Below are positions 11,113 to 20,196 of a stretch of DNA of 64,000 nucleotides, in pieces. Positions within the stretch are counted from its first letter, which is position 1, and the number at the start of each line of letters is the position of its first letter. The notes below the pieces were generated by a model. That model searched no databases. It was not told the DNA's origin and saw nothing but the letters and a program-made list of their open reading frames with translations. Source of the DNA: Plazaster borealis (Eukaryota; Echinodermata; Asteroidea; Forcipulatida; Labidiasteridae); assembly GCA_021014325.1 (NCBI GenBank), contig JAJGQC010000702.1, positions 1 through 64,000 of the forward strand, in the 5' to 3' direction. Made by a program: the position numbers and the translations under genes.

Positions 11113-11848
11113 GGGGCGTAAAACCATAGGTCCTGTGTGTTGTACTTAAAACTATATCAATGCACTAAAAAGAGCCCAGTGAACTTATTGCTAAGAGAAG
11201 GGGTTCACCCAGTATTTCTGGCATCTAACCCTATATGCCGTTCTGCTTATGCTAATTGTAGTTTCTGCAGATACAGAAACAGATTCCATCCATACCTAGT
11301 TCAGGGTTTGTTGATAACATCAAATACAAACAATTCAATTCGCCGTATTTTTGACCGCGAGAGGGCGTATGTGGACCAATTTCACATGATGAAAAACTAG
11401 TAAACAAACAGGGTTTTTTCATTTTTTGTTATTTTTATGTTTTTGTATTTCACTATCGATGCAAGAAAACTACATACAGGCAATTAAAATAAGATGAAAC
11501 TGTAATTGTGCTGCAAGACATTCCCTGATGTAAGCGCCCTCATATATCAAAAATATGGTCAATTCTTGTAACATTCTGATTGATTGGTATTACTTTGGTG
11601 TCAATGTATATCTATACACGGGTACCAGCTAACTTTTAAAAAAATACACACAAAAAACATTTGAAAACTGTGACTAGAAGATTAATGAATATGGCTATTA
11701 AAACTTCACACAGTTTAATGATGAGTGCACAACAACCATGTGAGGAATTCACACACACCCATGTGTCATCAATAAGGCTTAACTATTCACCTATGCATTT
11801 GTTTGTATTGAATTTTTGCTAACAAATTGTCTTGATTTCTTCACACAG

Positions 11849-11922
11849 CTTGCATTTGAGTCTTTAGCAGTAATCAGCAATGCATTAACATGGTTAGAGG
11901 CAGGAGAGCTTGCAGTTTGCAG
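11849..11922 (+). CDS. MDN1: Midasin VWA-domain exon LAFESLAV (copy 1)
   Basis: A 74-nt exon between cttcacacag and AG/GTAGGG encodes LAFESLAVISNALTWLEAGE, then LAVC plus two bases of a Ser codon. This is helix 1 and strand 2 of the midasin VWA fold (human has QLAFESLAVISNALT). Phase 2 at its end meets the T of the next exon to give AVC-S-FGESV, exactly as in other midasins. A near-identical copy is at 18334-18407, with one residue different (ISN here, ISS there). Confidence 0.9.
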
Positions 11923-12390
11923 GTAGGGAAATTGCTTTATGCCTTTGGACTCACTCAGGATTTTTCCTTGGCTCGGGATTTGTTCCTAATATGTTCTCAC
12001 AATTGTCTTTGAAATGGTAAACTTGCTTGCTACCAAGGGGAAACCCAGACCCACTACCCCAGTTCTTTATTTGTGGTGATGTTGAGTCTTTAGAAATGTA
12101 ACACCCAGGAGGTTCAGGGGGCTTGATCCTCTAGACCAAGGGGAAACCCAGACCCACTACCCTAGTTCTTTATTTGTGGTGATGAAGAGAGTCTTTAAAA
12201 TGTTACACCTCTTCTCTTTTTGTCACTCCATGTAATTTAGATAAGATTGGATTACCTGACCCATGGATAAGCACTTGTTATTTGGGTCTACTGACCACAG
12301 TCCTTCTGAATCCTTCACTTTGGTAATTGGATATAGAAGGATTTGGGACTGGATGGATTTTAATGATTAACTTTGACTTTTGATTTGTAG

Positions 12391-12505
12391 TTTTGGTGAG
12401 TCTGTCCAGCTTCTCCATCCATTCCATGAGCAGTGCACTGATCAATCAGGAGCCAAGATACTCCGACAATTTACTTTCTCTCAGACTAAGACCAAGATTG
12501 GACAG
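12391..12505 (+). CDS. MDN1: Midasin VWA-domain exon FGESVQLLHPF (copy 1)
   Basis: A 115-nt exon from gatttgtag to CAG/GTAAGC. It encodes (S)FGESVQLLHPFHEQ, CTDQSGAKILRQFTFSQ and TKTKIGQ, the midasin segment with the second part of the VWA fold. FGE(S/T)V..(L/I)HPF is diagnostic. It ends in phase 0. Copy 2 at 18875-18989 differs by C to F in HEQC/HEQF. Phenylalanine is the usual residue there, so this copy looks slightly less conserved. Confidence 0.9.
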
Positions 12506-12621
12506 GTAAGCCCAATATCCACTTGGGAGGGAAACTGTGAACTATGCAGACAGATTACTCTCTCCTTGCATTATTATATTCTGTAATGGGATGAATAATG
12601 CCTGTAATAGCTGATGGGTTT

Positions 12622-12940
12622 TAAAGAGGAAGGGAAATGTCAAGTTCAATTTTGTGATGTACTCATTTCCCAATAGAGATAGAGTCCTCATGTGAGTGGG
12701 GAAAAAGCTACAAGTCTCTAACCTCATGTAAAAATGGTGTAGATCGTAAAGATACATTTTTCCCAGAATAATGTCATCGGATATTTTGGATTTTGATTGC
12801 AATGGGTTTTGAATGCAATGGCAATTTACACCATTTTAAAGTGAGGTTACAGACTTGTAATTTTTCCCCACTCACATGACGACTCTATTGGACAATGAGT
12901 ACATCACAAAATTTAATTTGACATTTCCCTTGCTCTTTTA
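12622..12940. mobile_element. Foldback MITE in MDN1 intron (copy 1)
   Basis: Left arm TAAAGAGGAAGGGAAATGTC is mirrored by GACATTTCCCTTGCTCTTTTA at the right end. The arms stay complementary for over 100 bp (CTCATGTGAGTGGGGAAAAA against TTTTTCCCCACTCACATGA). The second copy of the intron carries the same insertion at 19106-19420, so it predates the duplication or allele split. Confidence 0.8.
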
Positions 12941-12942
12941 GT

Positions 12943-13098
12943 ATGTCTATGTCCACATTGAGCAAATTTGAGTATGGCGTAGGCCAACAGCTGGGATACA
13001 ACATTGAAGAAGGCATTGAAAGTGATCTAGCAACAGCTACAGACAAAGTCATCAATTTAGACAAGGCCTTCTGTAATATTCCTCAAGAAGCAAACTGA
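12943..13098 (+). CDS. Unidentified 51-residue ORF (copy 1)
   Basis: It starts MSMSTLSKFEY directly after the MITE, has LGYNIEEGIESDLATATDKV in the middle and ends NIPQEAN-stop. It is intact in both copies, with five residue changes and few silent ones. It is not a midasin segment: in midasin TKIGQ joins directly to the exon at 19984. The apparent splice acceptor upstream is the end of the MITE. It may be a captured gene fragment or chance. I do not recognise it. Confidence 0.25.
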   Translation: MSMSTLSKFEYGVGQQLGYNIEEGIESDLATATDKVINLDKAFCNIPQEAN

Positions 13099-13114
13099 GC
13101 TGGTTTAAGTATTG

Positions 13115-13942
13115 CTAGAACATATTACTCCGCAGCTCTTCTGCGAAGTCAGTGTTAGTTTCAACCTCGGTCTCAGGGCAACCTGTTGCCAAGTCCACCG
13201 GTATACTAACCTCTCTCCCCAACATCATCATGTTGGGTGACTCAGCTGTGGAGTCCTGTGGGGTGCATCTGTATGCAAAGGTTGCATAAGGGAGGAACTT
13301 GTCCCAATCCTTCTGCTTCCCATGCGGGCTAATGAGAGCTGCCACCATGTTCACTAGTGTCTTGTTAAATCGCTCTACCATTCCGTCACTCTTCGGATTA
13401 TAGGTGGTTGTTCTCATCTTTGTTACACCTAGTATCTGGCACATCTCTTTAAACACCTCTGACTCAAAATTAGTGCCTTGGTCGGAGTGCAGCTCTTGTG
13501 GCACTCCGTACCGACATACAAACTCTTGCACCAATTTGCGTGCTACTGTACTGGCTGTCGCATCTGGCAATGGAAACGCTTCCATCCATTTTGTACAGTA
13601 ATCTCCTATCACTAGGATCCACTGGTTCCCATTCTCTGTCTTGGGCAGTGGCCCAAGCAAATCTATTGCCACTCTCTCCATGGGAACTCTTACAACACGA
13701 CACTGTTTCAAGGGAGCAATCCCTTTCCTTGCAGGGGACTTTCTTCTGGCACACATGTCACAACTCCTTATGAAGGAGCGTACGTCTGTGGACATACCCG
13801 GCCAGAAATATCTATATTTCATCTTCGCCAAGGTTTTCCTTATGCCCAAGTGACCACTTAGCAGTCCACCATGCACTTCTCTGAGTATCTCTTTCCTCGT
13901 ACTCTTACATCTCTTACACATAACTGGTCCCAATAAGACCAA
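13115..13942 (-). pseudogene. Gypsy integrase, C-terminally truncated
   Basis: The HHCC zinc domain is visible as HGGLLSGHLG and CDMCARRK. The DDE core has IDLLGPLP (D), HSDQGTNFES (D) and DGMVERFNKTL (E) with usual spacing. It then reads WDKFLPYATFAYRCTPQDST and PVDLATG and stops at 13115, right at the element border. The chromodomain/C-terminal part is absent. A frameshift separates it from the upstream linker near 13900. Confidence 0.93.
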
Positions 13943-14262
13943 TATGTCTCATGAGCCGCCGTCAAGTGGGAAATCTCCCTCCACTCCGGACAGTCCTTGC
14001 CCTCCTCTTTGGCACTTAAGACCCAACTTATGGTCTCATCCTCCACTTGGGCTTTCCTGAGAGCCTCCACTGGGATGCTTGGTTGGGCCGCTATGCCCCT
14101 GACCAACAGCTTCCCCTCTGGTTTATCTTCCATCTCTGACATCTTCTCAGACGGGCCATCTAACTTTCCTCTTTCTACCACTTCTTCCCGGCCACACTGC
14201 TTGGAGGGTCGACTTGACAACCCGTCAGTGTTGCCATTTTTCTTTCCAGCTCTGTGCTGACT
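13858..14262 (-). pseudogene. RNase H tail and integrase linker of the Gypsy element
   Basis: It starts at QHRAGKKNGNTDGLSSRP, the motif that ends RNase H in Gypsy polyproteins (H-x-G-x-x-N-x-x-D-x-L-S). A charged linker follows, leading into the integrase N-terminus. It abuts the protease region within about 10 bases, so the whole RT and nearly all RNase H are gone by one clean deletion. Confidence 0.85.
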
Positions 14263-14813
14263 CTCTCGTCGCACTCTGACATTACTTCGATCCAACACTG
14301 CCTTTGTCCTTCTGGGTTCACAAATGGCTCTCCAGCACTGCCTGTGCACTTCATTCTCTCACCATTTATTCTCCACTCTTTGGTCTGGAAATCCAAATTA
14401 CCCCCTGTGGGCAAGATGAAATCCATCCCAAGTATTCCTGAATACTTCATCTCCGTGAAAATCGCTCTCACTGGGTGTGTTGTTCGCCCAACATGAACAT
14501 CAACCCATGTGACTCCCAGTACTGACAGAGGACTTCCATCCACCTGCCTAACTCTCACATTGTCTTTCTCTAAGACTGGTCTCTGTTCTCTAGGTATCTC
14601 GTAATACACTTTGCTACTGATAAGCGTATCAGTTGCACCAGTGTCAATCAAAAAATGACACTTCGTTTTCCTTATCATGCCATCTACGAATAAGCCATAG
14701 CGGGAACTAAGGTGTGGATTGGGTAAGGTATAAACCTTTCCCACCTCAGACTTGGGCTGCTTTTCTTCCATGACTGCTTCGTTACCTTTATGGCATCTCT
14801 TCGGTCCCCTCAC
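14175..14813 (-). pseudogene. Gypsy aspartic protease
   Basis: Reads CHFLIDTGATDTLISSK, with the catalytic D-T-G-A, and KYSGILGMDFILP, the conserved ILG(M)D of retropepsins. Past about 14265 the frame leaves recognisable protein. In an intact element reverse transcriptase would follow here. Confidence 0.9.
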
Positions 14814-14837
14814 ATCTCCAGCCTGCCCGCGGGCCCT

Positions 14838-15227
14838 TCAAGCGGCTGCTTCTCTGTCGTTTCCCTGTTTTCTATTCTCTCTTTTGGGTTCCTGACAATC
14901 TTTAGCGATATGGCCTTGCTTCCCACAGTTGAAGCACTTCCAGCCCTCACGCTTTGGGTTACCCCTCTTTGGTTTCTTACACTCTCTCGCAAAGTGCCCT
15001 TGCTCATCGCAATTAAAGCATCTCCAAACACTTTGCTTACTCTCTGTTCTAGGTCTGTCCGCAGTAGGTCTCTCCACTGAGGCGCTCTTGTTCTGTACTT
15101 GTTTTGTTAGCCCTGCTAACAACCCAAGAACACTCTTCATTTCTTTCTCAATTTCATGAAACCTCTGTTCCATTCCTGTATCCAACACTCTAGCCAACTT
15201 TACTGGCTTTCCGTCCAGATTTCTCAA
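14838..15227 (-). pseudogene. gag: Gypsy gag nucleocapsid with two CCHC zinc knuckles
   Basis: It reads a basic region and then CFNCDEQGHFAREC and CFNCGKQGHIAKDC, both perfect CX2CX4HX4C knuckles that bind the genomic RNA. It is in a different frame from the capsid piece, which overlaps it slightly at 15190-15227. Confidence 0.9.
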
Positions 15228-16349
15228 AAGTTCTCTGTTTCCATTGCAGCTCGAATGGCCTCATCCAGTTCTTGGGTCGGGCCCTGTTTATGCCCTCCCG
15301 AACAGACCAACTTTCGACCGCATCTAGGAAATGATTCTTTGCCAAATGATCGCGTGACTCTTCCTGTGTGTCAGGATACGCTTTGACCATCAACTGTTGT
15401 ATGGCTTGACCCAACTCTTGCAACGTCTCTTTTGGTCCTTGCCGGCGATGCCTCAGCTCGACCAAATAATTTTCACTCTGGCGACCTGAACCAAATCGCC
15501 TGTCTAGTAACTTCACTAGTCCACTATATGTCTGTGTCTGACCAGTAGGAACATCCCCAACAATCTTAGGGCATTTCCTTGCAAACTCGCCGATAAGTAA
15601 ATAACGGCTTGCTCTTTGCTCCACTGGTTCACTTTTCGACACGACTCAAAGTGCCGGAAATACTCTTTTCACAGCACTCTTCCACTGTATCGATCGGGAG
15701 TAATATTTGGGCGTCGATAAGACTGCACCAAATCCTTCCCTTCTTTCTCGTTCTCTACAATTATTCTCGGTTCCTTTTTAGCGGACATGGCCCTGCTGAA
15801 CTCTGTGTACACTTTGCGGAATCGTTGGCACTAGTGGGGTGGACACTAGTGGCAAAGCTCAACAGTTCGCTGTGCACTCTTTTAGGAGAGACTGTCTCTG
15901 TCCCAAATCTGTCACTACTCTCTTCAGTGCAACTCTTGCTCGACAGAAAAGACTGGAGCTCTTCTACTGCACTGTACTCTTTCAGATTATCTGAATGGGA
16001 AATCCCGGCACTACCACTCTTAATTGGAGTACTTTCCCAAACTTCACTCTTTTCTCAACCTTGGGGTCAAGCTCGGGTGACCGTACGGACACCAAGGAAC
16101 TTGGCTCCCCTTGGAGAAATAACCTGAACTTTCGAAAGGCAAACGGAACTCGATTTCCGAATCGGCCCATACTGGCTCTTCCGCTCTTACACTGTCTCCA
16201 TCATTTCTTTGGGGAGATTTCTCATTACTCTCCTTCATGGCTGCCTCTAACTTCTTAGCCATGAGTTCTCTGTCCCACGGCAGAAATTGGGCCTTTTATC
16301 TTAGCCTCTGCAGTTCACTCTCAACACTCTTTGTGGTATCTCCACTCAT
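15190..16349 (-). pseudogene. gag: Gypsy gag, N-terminal and capsid region, broken
   Basis: A start codon at 16349 opens MSGDTTKSVESELQRLR and is closed by TAA after 17 codons. The frame resumes as MAKKLEAAMKE to about 16044. A second intact piece at 15642-15190 reads QTYSGLVKLLDRRFG, LRHRRQGPKETLQELGQA and HLAKNHFLDAV, the typical capsid C-terminal helices of Gypsy Gag. The part between (about 15650-16040) is in shifted frames. Three copies of a CAACC(A/G)CAGAA motif precede the start. Confidence 0.8.
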
Positions 16350-16523
16350 TTCTGCTCTCTTGGGTTGCACTCTCAACCCGCAGAAAAGAGTTCTAATCTT
16401 TGGTTGCGCTCTCAACCACAGAAATTTTTCTCTCTCCGGTTGCACTATCAACCACAGAAGTTTCTAACTCTTTTTACCCTGCTCTGAACTCTTCAGTGCC
16501 AACCTACCTAATCAGCACCAATC

Positions 16524-16541
16524 ATCCCACTTCTGACACCA
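16524..16541 (-). other. Primer-binding site, probably tRNA-Leu
   Basis: On the minus strand TGGTGTCAGAAGTGGGAT lies two bases inside the LTR end. It is complementary to the 3' end of leucine tRNAs (CACTTCTGACACCA type). It fixes the strand and the LTR boundary. Confidence 0.75.
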
Positions 16542-16543
16542 TT

Positions 16544-17777
16544 TGTGGCGGGTTTCCCGCGAGTCTCATCTAGATTTGGAAGTCAGAGAGAGGTTCACCA
16601 TCTGTGGCGAAAGTCTCGCAAACCCCAAACCCAAATGGTACCTCGGACCTTGGAAATACTTCGAGCAATCTCAGGCCCAGGGATGTGAGCTCGTTTGGAG
16701 GAGATCTACCGCCGATTGGTTACTGATTGTCTTGGCACTCTGGGGCAGGGCAGGATAAATTACTGGGGGAATGACACACAAATAACGGACGCAGGCACAG
16801 TTCTATGTGTCAATTCTTCTCTCATTACCTCAAGGGCAATTCTCTTTAATGCCTTCTCTGGCAACTCTCTTTCACGGAAAATACCTTTCCTTCCTCTAAC
16901 CTTTTACAAACCTTTAGACAAACCTTGTCTTACGTGAGTGCACCCCTCGCGGAACCAATCCAGTCTAACAGCAAATTTGGCAACCAAAATGCACACGCTA
17001 GCACGCCGACTGTTTCACAGTGTCTCTATCTGAGCTTCCTTACAGTTGGATTACTCAACCAGTAATGAACGGCCCGGAGTCAACCTCTATGGTCAACTGT
17101 CTAGTCAGCTAATCTCTATGATCAACCCACTGTGCCATTCAAGTTCTATGTGAACTCAACTACTAGCTGTCACTTCATCACAACTACTCTGAAAGGCTAC
17201 TCAATCACTGCAACACAATCGTAAAGCAACAATTTATACAACAAATGAACCTACCGGCACGACTACTACTGGATCGCTCACCGGAACGCTGCACTCAGCA
17301 AGTTACACAGTTAACAGGGCCGTAGAAAGATATGAAAGCGGGTCGGAGACAACAGTGTGTTTCCGGCGGACACAACAGCAACCCAACACTCACCGGAGTG
17401 CTCGCTGAGTATTCCCGCACCACCAAAGCTTCACGTCTTTCGCAGAGCCCTAAATAACACGTCTTACTTACTCGGAATCTGAGACAACACTTTCTTGTTC
17501 GCGAACCAAAATCACACTGCCAGGCCGGACAAGCCACGCAGCGGCACTCGACTTGGACACACCCAGGTATCACCCGATCACCACCTGATTGGACAATGCC
17601 CGCCTGCATCCACGCCGGCAGCCTGCTCTCGGTAGCTCGCTCAACCCACATTGGTCACAGCGACCTGCCACTCACACTGCCATCACCTCCGACCTACTTC
17701 CGCACTAAAGGTTCAAGAACCTTCTCGAAGAAAGGGCAGATTAGACTTGTGTCGGTCCACCCAATCTCGTCACAACA
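16544..17777 (-). repeat. 5' LTR of the Gypsy element
   Basis: On the minus strand it starts TGTTGTGACGAG (at 17777) and ends CCCGCCACA (at 16544), the TGT...ACA ends usual for Gypsy LTRs, about 1.23 kb long. It is placed by the adjoining primer-binding site. Only one LTR is present, so its length cannot be confirmed by comparison. Confidence 0.65.
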
Positions 17778-18333
17778 ACATCAAATACAAACAATTCAAT
17801 TGACGTATTTTTGACCGCGAGAGGCGTATGTGGACCAATTTCATGTGATGAAAAACTAGAAAACAAACGTTTTTTCATTTTTGTTATTTTTATGTTTATG
17901 TATTTCATTTTTGATGAAAGAAAACTACATACAGGCAATTAAAATAAGATGAAACTGTAATTGTGCTGCAAGACATTCCCTGATGTAAGCGCCCTCATGC
18001 GGTCAAAATATGGTCAATTCTTGTAACATTCTGATTGATTGGTATTACTTTGGTGTCAATGTATATCTATACACGGGTACCAGCTAACTTTTAAAAAAAT
18101 ACACACAAAAACATTTGAAAACTGTGACTGGCTTTAAACAGAGGAAGGGTTTTGTGCACAAGTCTAGAAGATTAATGAATATGGTGTGGCTATTAAAACT
18201 TCACACAGTTTAATGATGAGTGCACAACAACCATGTGAGGAATTCACACACACCCATGTGTTATCAAATATTCACCTATGCATTTGTTTGTATTGAATTT
18301 TTGCCAACAAATTGTCTTGATTTCTTCACACAG

Positions 18334-18407
18334 CTTGCATTTGAGTCTTTAGCAGTGATCAGCAGTGCATTAACATGGTTAGAGGCAGGAGAGCTTGCAG
18401 TTTGCAG
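18334..18407 (+). CDS. MDN1: Midasin VWA-domain exon LAFESLAV (copy 2)
   Basis: Second copy of the 11849 exon, with the same acceptor and donor, downstream of the Gypsy remnant. It encodes LAFESLAVISSALTWLEAGE. It lies closer to the unique downstream exons at 19984 and 21774, so this pair (18334 and 18875) is the more natural partner for the rest of the gene. The neighbouring intron repeats the first copy with small indels and point changes, consistent with allelic or recently duplicated sequence. Confidence 0.9.
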
Positions 18408-18874
18408 GTAGGGAAATTGCTTTATGCCTTTGGACTCACTCAGGATTTTTCCTTGGCTCTGGATTTGTACCTAAAATGTTATCACAATAGACTTTGAAAT
18501 GGTAAACTTGCTTGCTACCAAGGGAAACCCAGACCCACTACCCTAGTTCTTTATTTGTGGTGATGTTGAGTCTTTAGAAATGTAACACCCAGGAGGTTCA
18601 GGGGGCTTGATCCTCTAGACCAAGGGGAAACCCAGACCCACTACCCTAGTTCTTTATTTGTGGTGATGAAGAGAGTCTTTAAAAATGTTACACCTCTTCT
18701 CTTTTGTCACTCCATGTAATTTAGATAAGATTGGATTACCTGACCCATGGATAAGCACTTGTTATTTGGGTCTACTGACCACAGTCCTTCTGAATCCTTC
18801 ACTTTGGTAATTGGATATAGAAGGATTTGGGACTGGATGGATTTGAATGATTAACTTTGACTTTTGATTTGTAG

Positions 18875-18989
18875 TTTTGGTGAGTCTGTCCAGCTTCTCC
18901 ATCCATTCCATGAGCAGTTCACTGATCAATCAGGAGCCAAGATACTCCGACAATTTACTTTCTCTCAGACTAAGACCAAGATTGGACAG
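18875..18989 (+). CDS. MDN1: Midasin VWA-domain exon FGESVQLLHPF (copy 2)
   Basis: Encodes (S)FGESVQLLHPFHEQF, then TDQSGAKILRQFTFSQTKTK and IGQ, with a GTAAGC donor in phase 0. It joins directly to the exon at 19984 (LLNYATASMLSARCR...), matching the order of human midasin, where TKIAQ is followed by a variable helix and then ETAQLLLVVSDGRG. The conserved Phe after HEQ is kept. Confidence 0.91.
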
Positions 18990-19105
18990 GTAAGCCCAAG
19001 TTCCAATTGGGAGGGGAACTGTGAACTATGCGGACAGATCACTTTCTCCTTGCAATATTATATTTTGTAATGGGATGAATAATGCCTGCAATAGCTGATG
19101 GGTTT

Positions 19106-19420
19106 TAAAGAGGAAGGGAAATGTCAAGTTCAATTTTGTGATGTACTCATTTCCCAATAGAGATAGAGTCCTCATGTGAGTGGGGAAAAAGCTACAAGTC
19201 TCTAACCTCATGTGAAAATGGTGTAGATTGTAAAGATACATTTTTCTTAGAATAATGTCATCGGATATTTTGGATTTTGGAAGGGTTTTGAATGCAATGG
19301 CAATTTACACCATTTTAAAGTGAGGTTACAGACTTGTAATTTTTCCCCCACTCACATGACGACTCTATTGGACAATGAGTACATCACAAAATTTAATTTG
19401 ACATTACCCTTGCTCTTTTA
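19106..19420. mobile_element. Foldback MITE in MDN1 intron (copy 2)
   Basis: The same foldback as 12622-12940, with minor differences, in the same place relative to the exon upstream. Confidence 0.8.
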
Positions 19421-19422
19421 AT

Positions 19423-19578
19423 ATGTCTATGTCCACATTGAGCAAATTTGAGTATGACGTAGACCAACGGCTGGGATACAACATTGAAGAAGGCATTGAC
19501 AGTGATCTAGCAACAGCTACAGACAAAGTCACCAATTTAGACAAGGCCTTCTGTAATATTCCTCAAGAAGCAAACTGA
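19423..19578 (+). CDS. Unidentified 51-residue ORF (copy 2)
   Basis: Paralogue of 12943-13098, reading YDVDQRLGYNIEEGIDSD and KVTNLDKAFCNIPQEAN. It is open throughout. The pattern of mostly non-silent differences argues against strong constraint. Confidence 0.25.
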   Translation: MSMSTLSKFEYDVDQRLGYNIEEGIDSDLATATDKVTNLDKAFCNIPQEAN

Positions 19579-19983
19579 GCTGGTTTAAGTATTCAATGTG
19601 AACAGGCGCAAAACAATATCAAATCGTTAGTAGTCGTTTTAAGAACTAAGTCTTTATTATTGAAGTGATGTTTACAGAATAGATGACTCACTGTAATCAT
19701 TCACATTACATATCATGGTCTGAGTATTGTTTGTTGTTGTAATCTATTATTGTCTAAAAAGCCTTCAAACTTGACAAAACGTCCTCCATGTTGAATCCCT
19801 CAAGTCTCCCTTCAGTTTTCTTTATAGCAGTACCTAGTAACCATTATTTTACTGCTGGGTTGAAGGCAGCTGATTGTTTCCATGTTACTGTTTTATTTGA
19901 CATTCCTGCTCCTTCAAGACTCAAGTTCTAGGCTTTACAATGTTAACATCTTCTGGTGGTGTTGTTTTCCTTTCCCATCTTAG

Positions 19984-20196
19984 TTGTTAAACTATGCCAC
20001 AGCCAGCATGCTCTCTGCCCGTTGCCGTCTGCAAACTACAGGTAGCTCAATGGAGACATCTCAACTGCTCTTAGTCGTCTCAGATGGGAGAGGTTTATTC
20101 CTGGAAGGCATGGAGAAAGTGAAAGCTGCGGTCAGGGAGGCCCGGGATGCCAACGTCTTCCTTGTGTTTTTGGCATTAGATAATCCTGAAAATAAG
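19984..20196 (+). CDS. MDN1: Midasin VWA-domain exon QLLLVVSDGRG
   Basis: A 213-nt, phase 0-0 exon (acceptor cccatcttag, donor AAG/GTTAGC). It encodes LLNYATASMLSARC..., then SSMETSQLLLVVSDGRGLF, LEGMEKVKAAVREA and NVFLVFLALDNPENK. The SDGRG turn and LDNP are hallmarks of the second half of the midasin VWA domain; the SDG aspartate is the third MIDAS ligand of VWA folds. Only one copy is present in the window. Confidence 0.93.

Larger units (their letters stand above)
11308..13113 (+). repeat. MDN1: 1.8 kb segmental repeat carrying two MDN1 exons, copy 1
   Basis: It runs from AACATCAAATACAAACAATT to GAGCTGGTTTAAGTATT and is repeated at 17775-19594 with small indels. Between the copies lies exactly one decayed Gypsy element. 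Identity stops within one or two bases of the element at both ends. Confidence 0.85.
13114..17777 (-). mobile_element. Decayed Ty3/Gypsy LTR retrotransposon lacking RT and RNase H
   Basis: Order on the minus strand: LTR (17777-16544), primer-binding site, gag, CCHC nucleocapsid, protease, then a direct jump to the RNase H/integrase linker, and integrase cut at 13114. Reverse transcriptase and RNase H are missing. No second LTR exists because the element stops at the junction with the 1.8 kb repeat. Gag and integrase contain frameshifts. It cannot be autonomous. Its two ends coincide with the ends of the flanking direct repeats. Confidence 0.92.
17775..19594 (+). repeat. MDN1: 1.8 kb segmental repeat carrying two MDN1 exons, copy 2
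   Basis: Partner of 11308-13113. It begins directly after the outer end of the Gypsy LTR. It has a 35-40 bp insertion near 18130 and several substitutions. Sequence beyond 19594 is unique and leads to the last two MDN1 exons. Confidence 0.85.

Noticed and set aside
12930..12950. Apparent strong splice acceptor cttgctcttttag before the 51-codon ORF
   Set aside because: The pyrimidine tract is the terminal inverted repeat of the MITE at 12622-12940, and phase 0 joining from the previous exon runs into TGA after nine codons.
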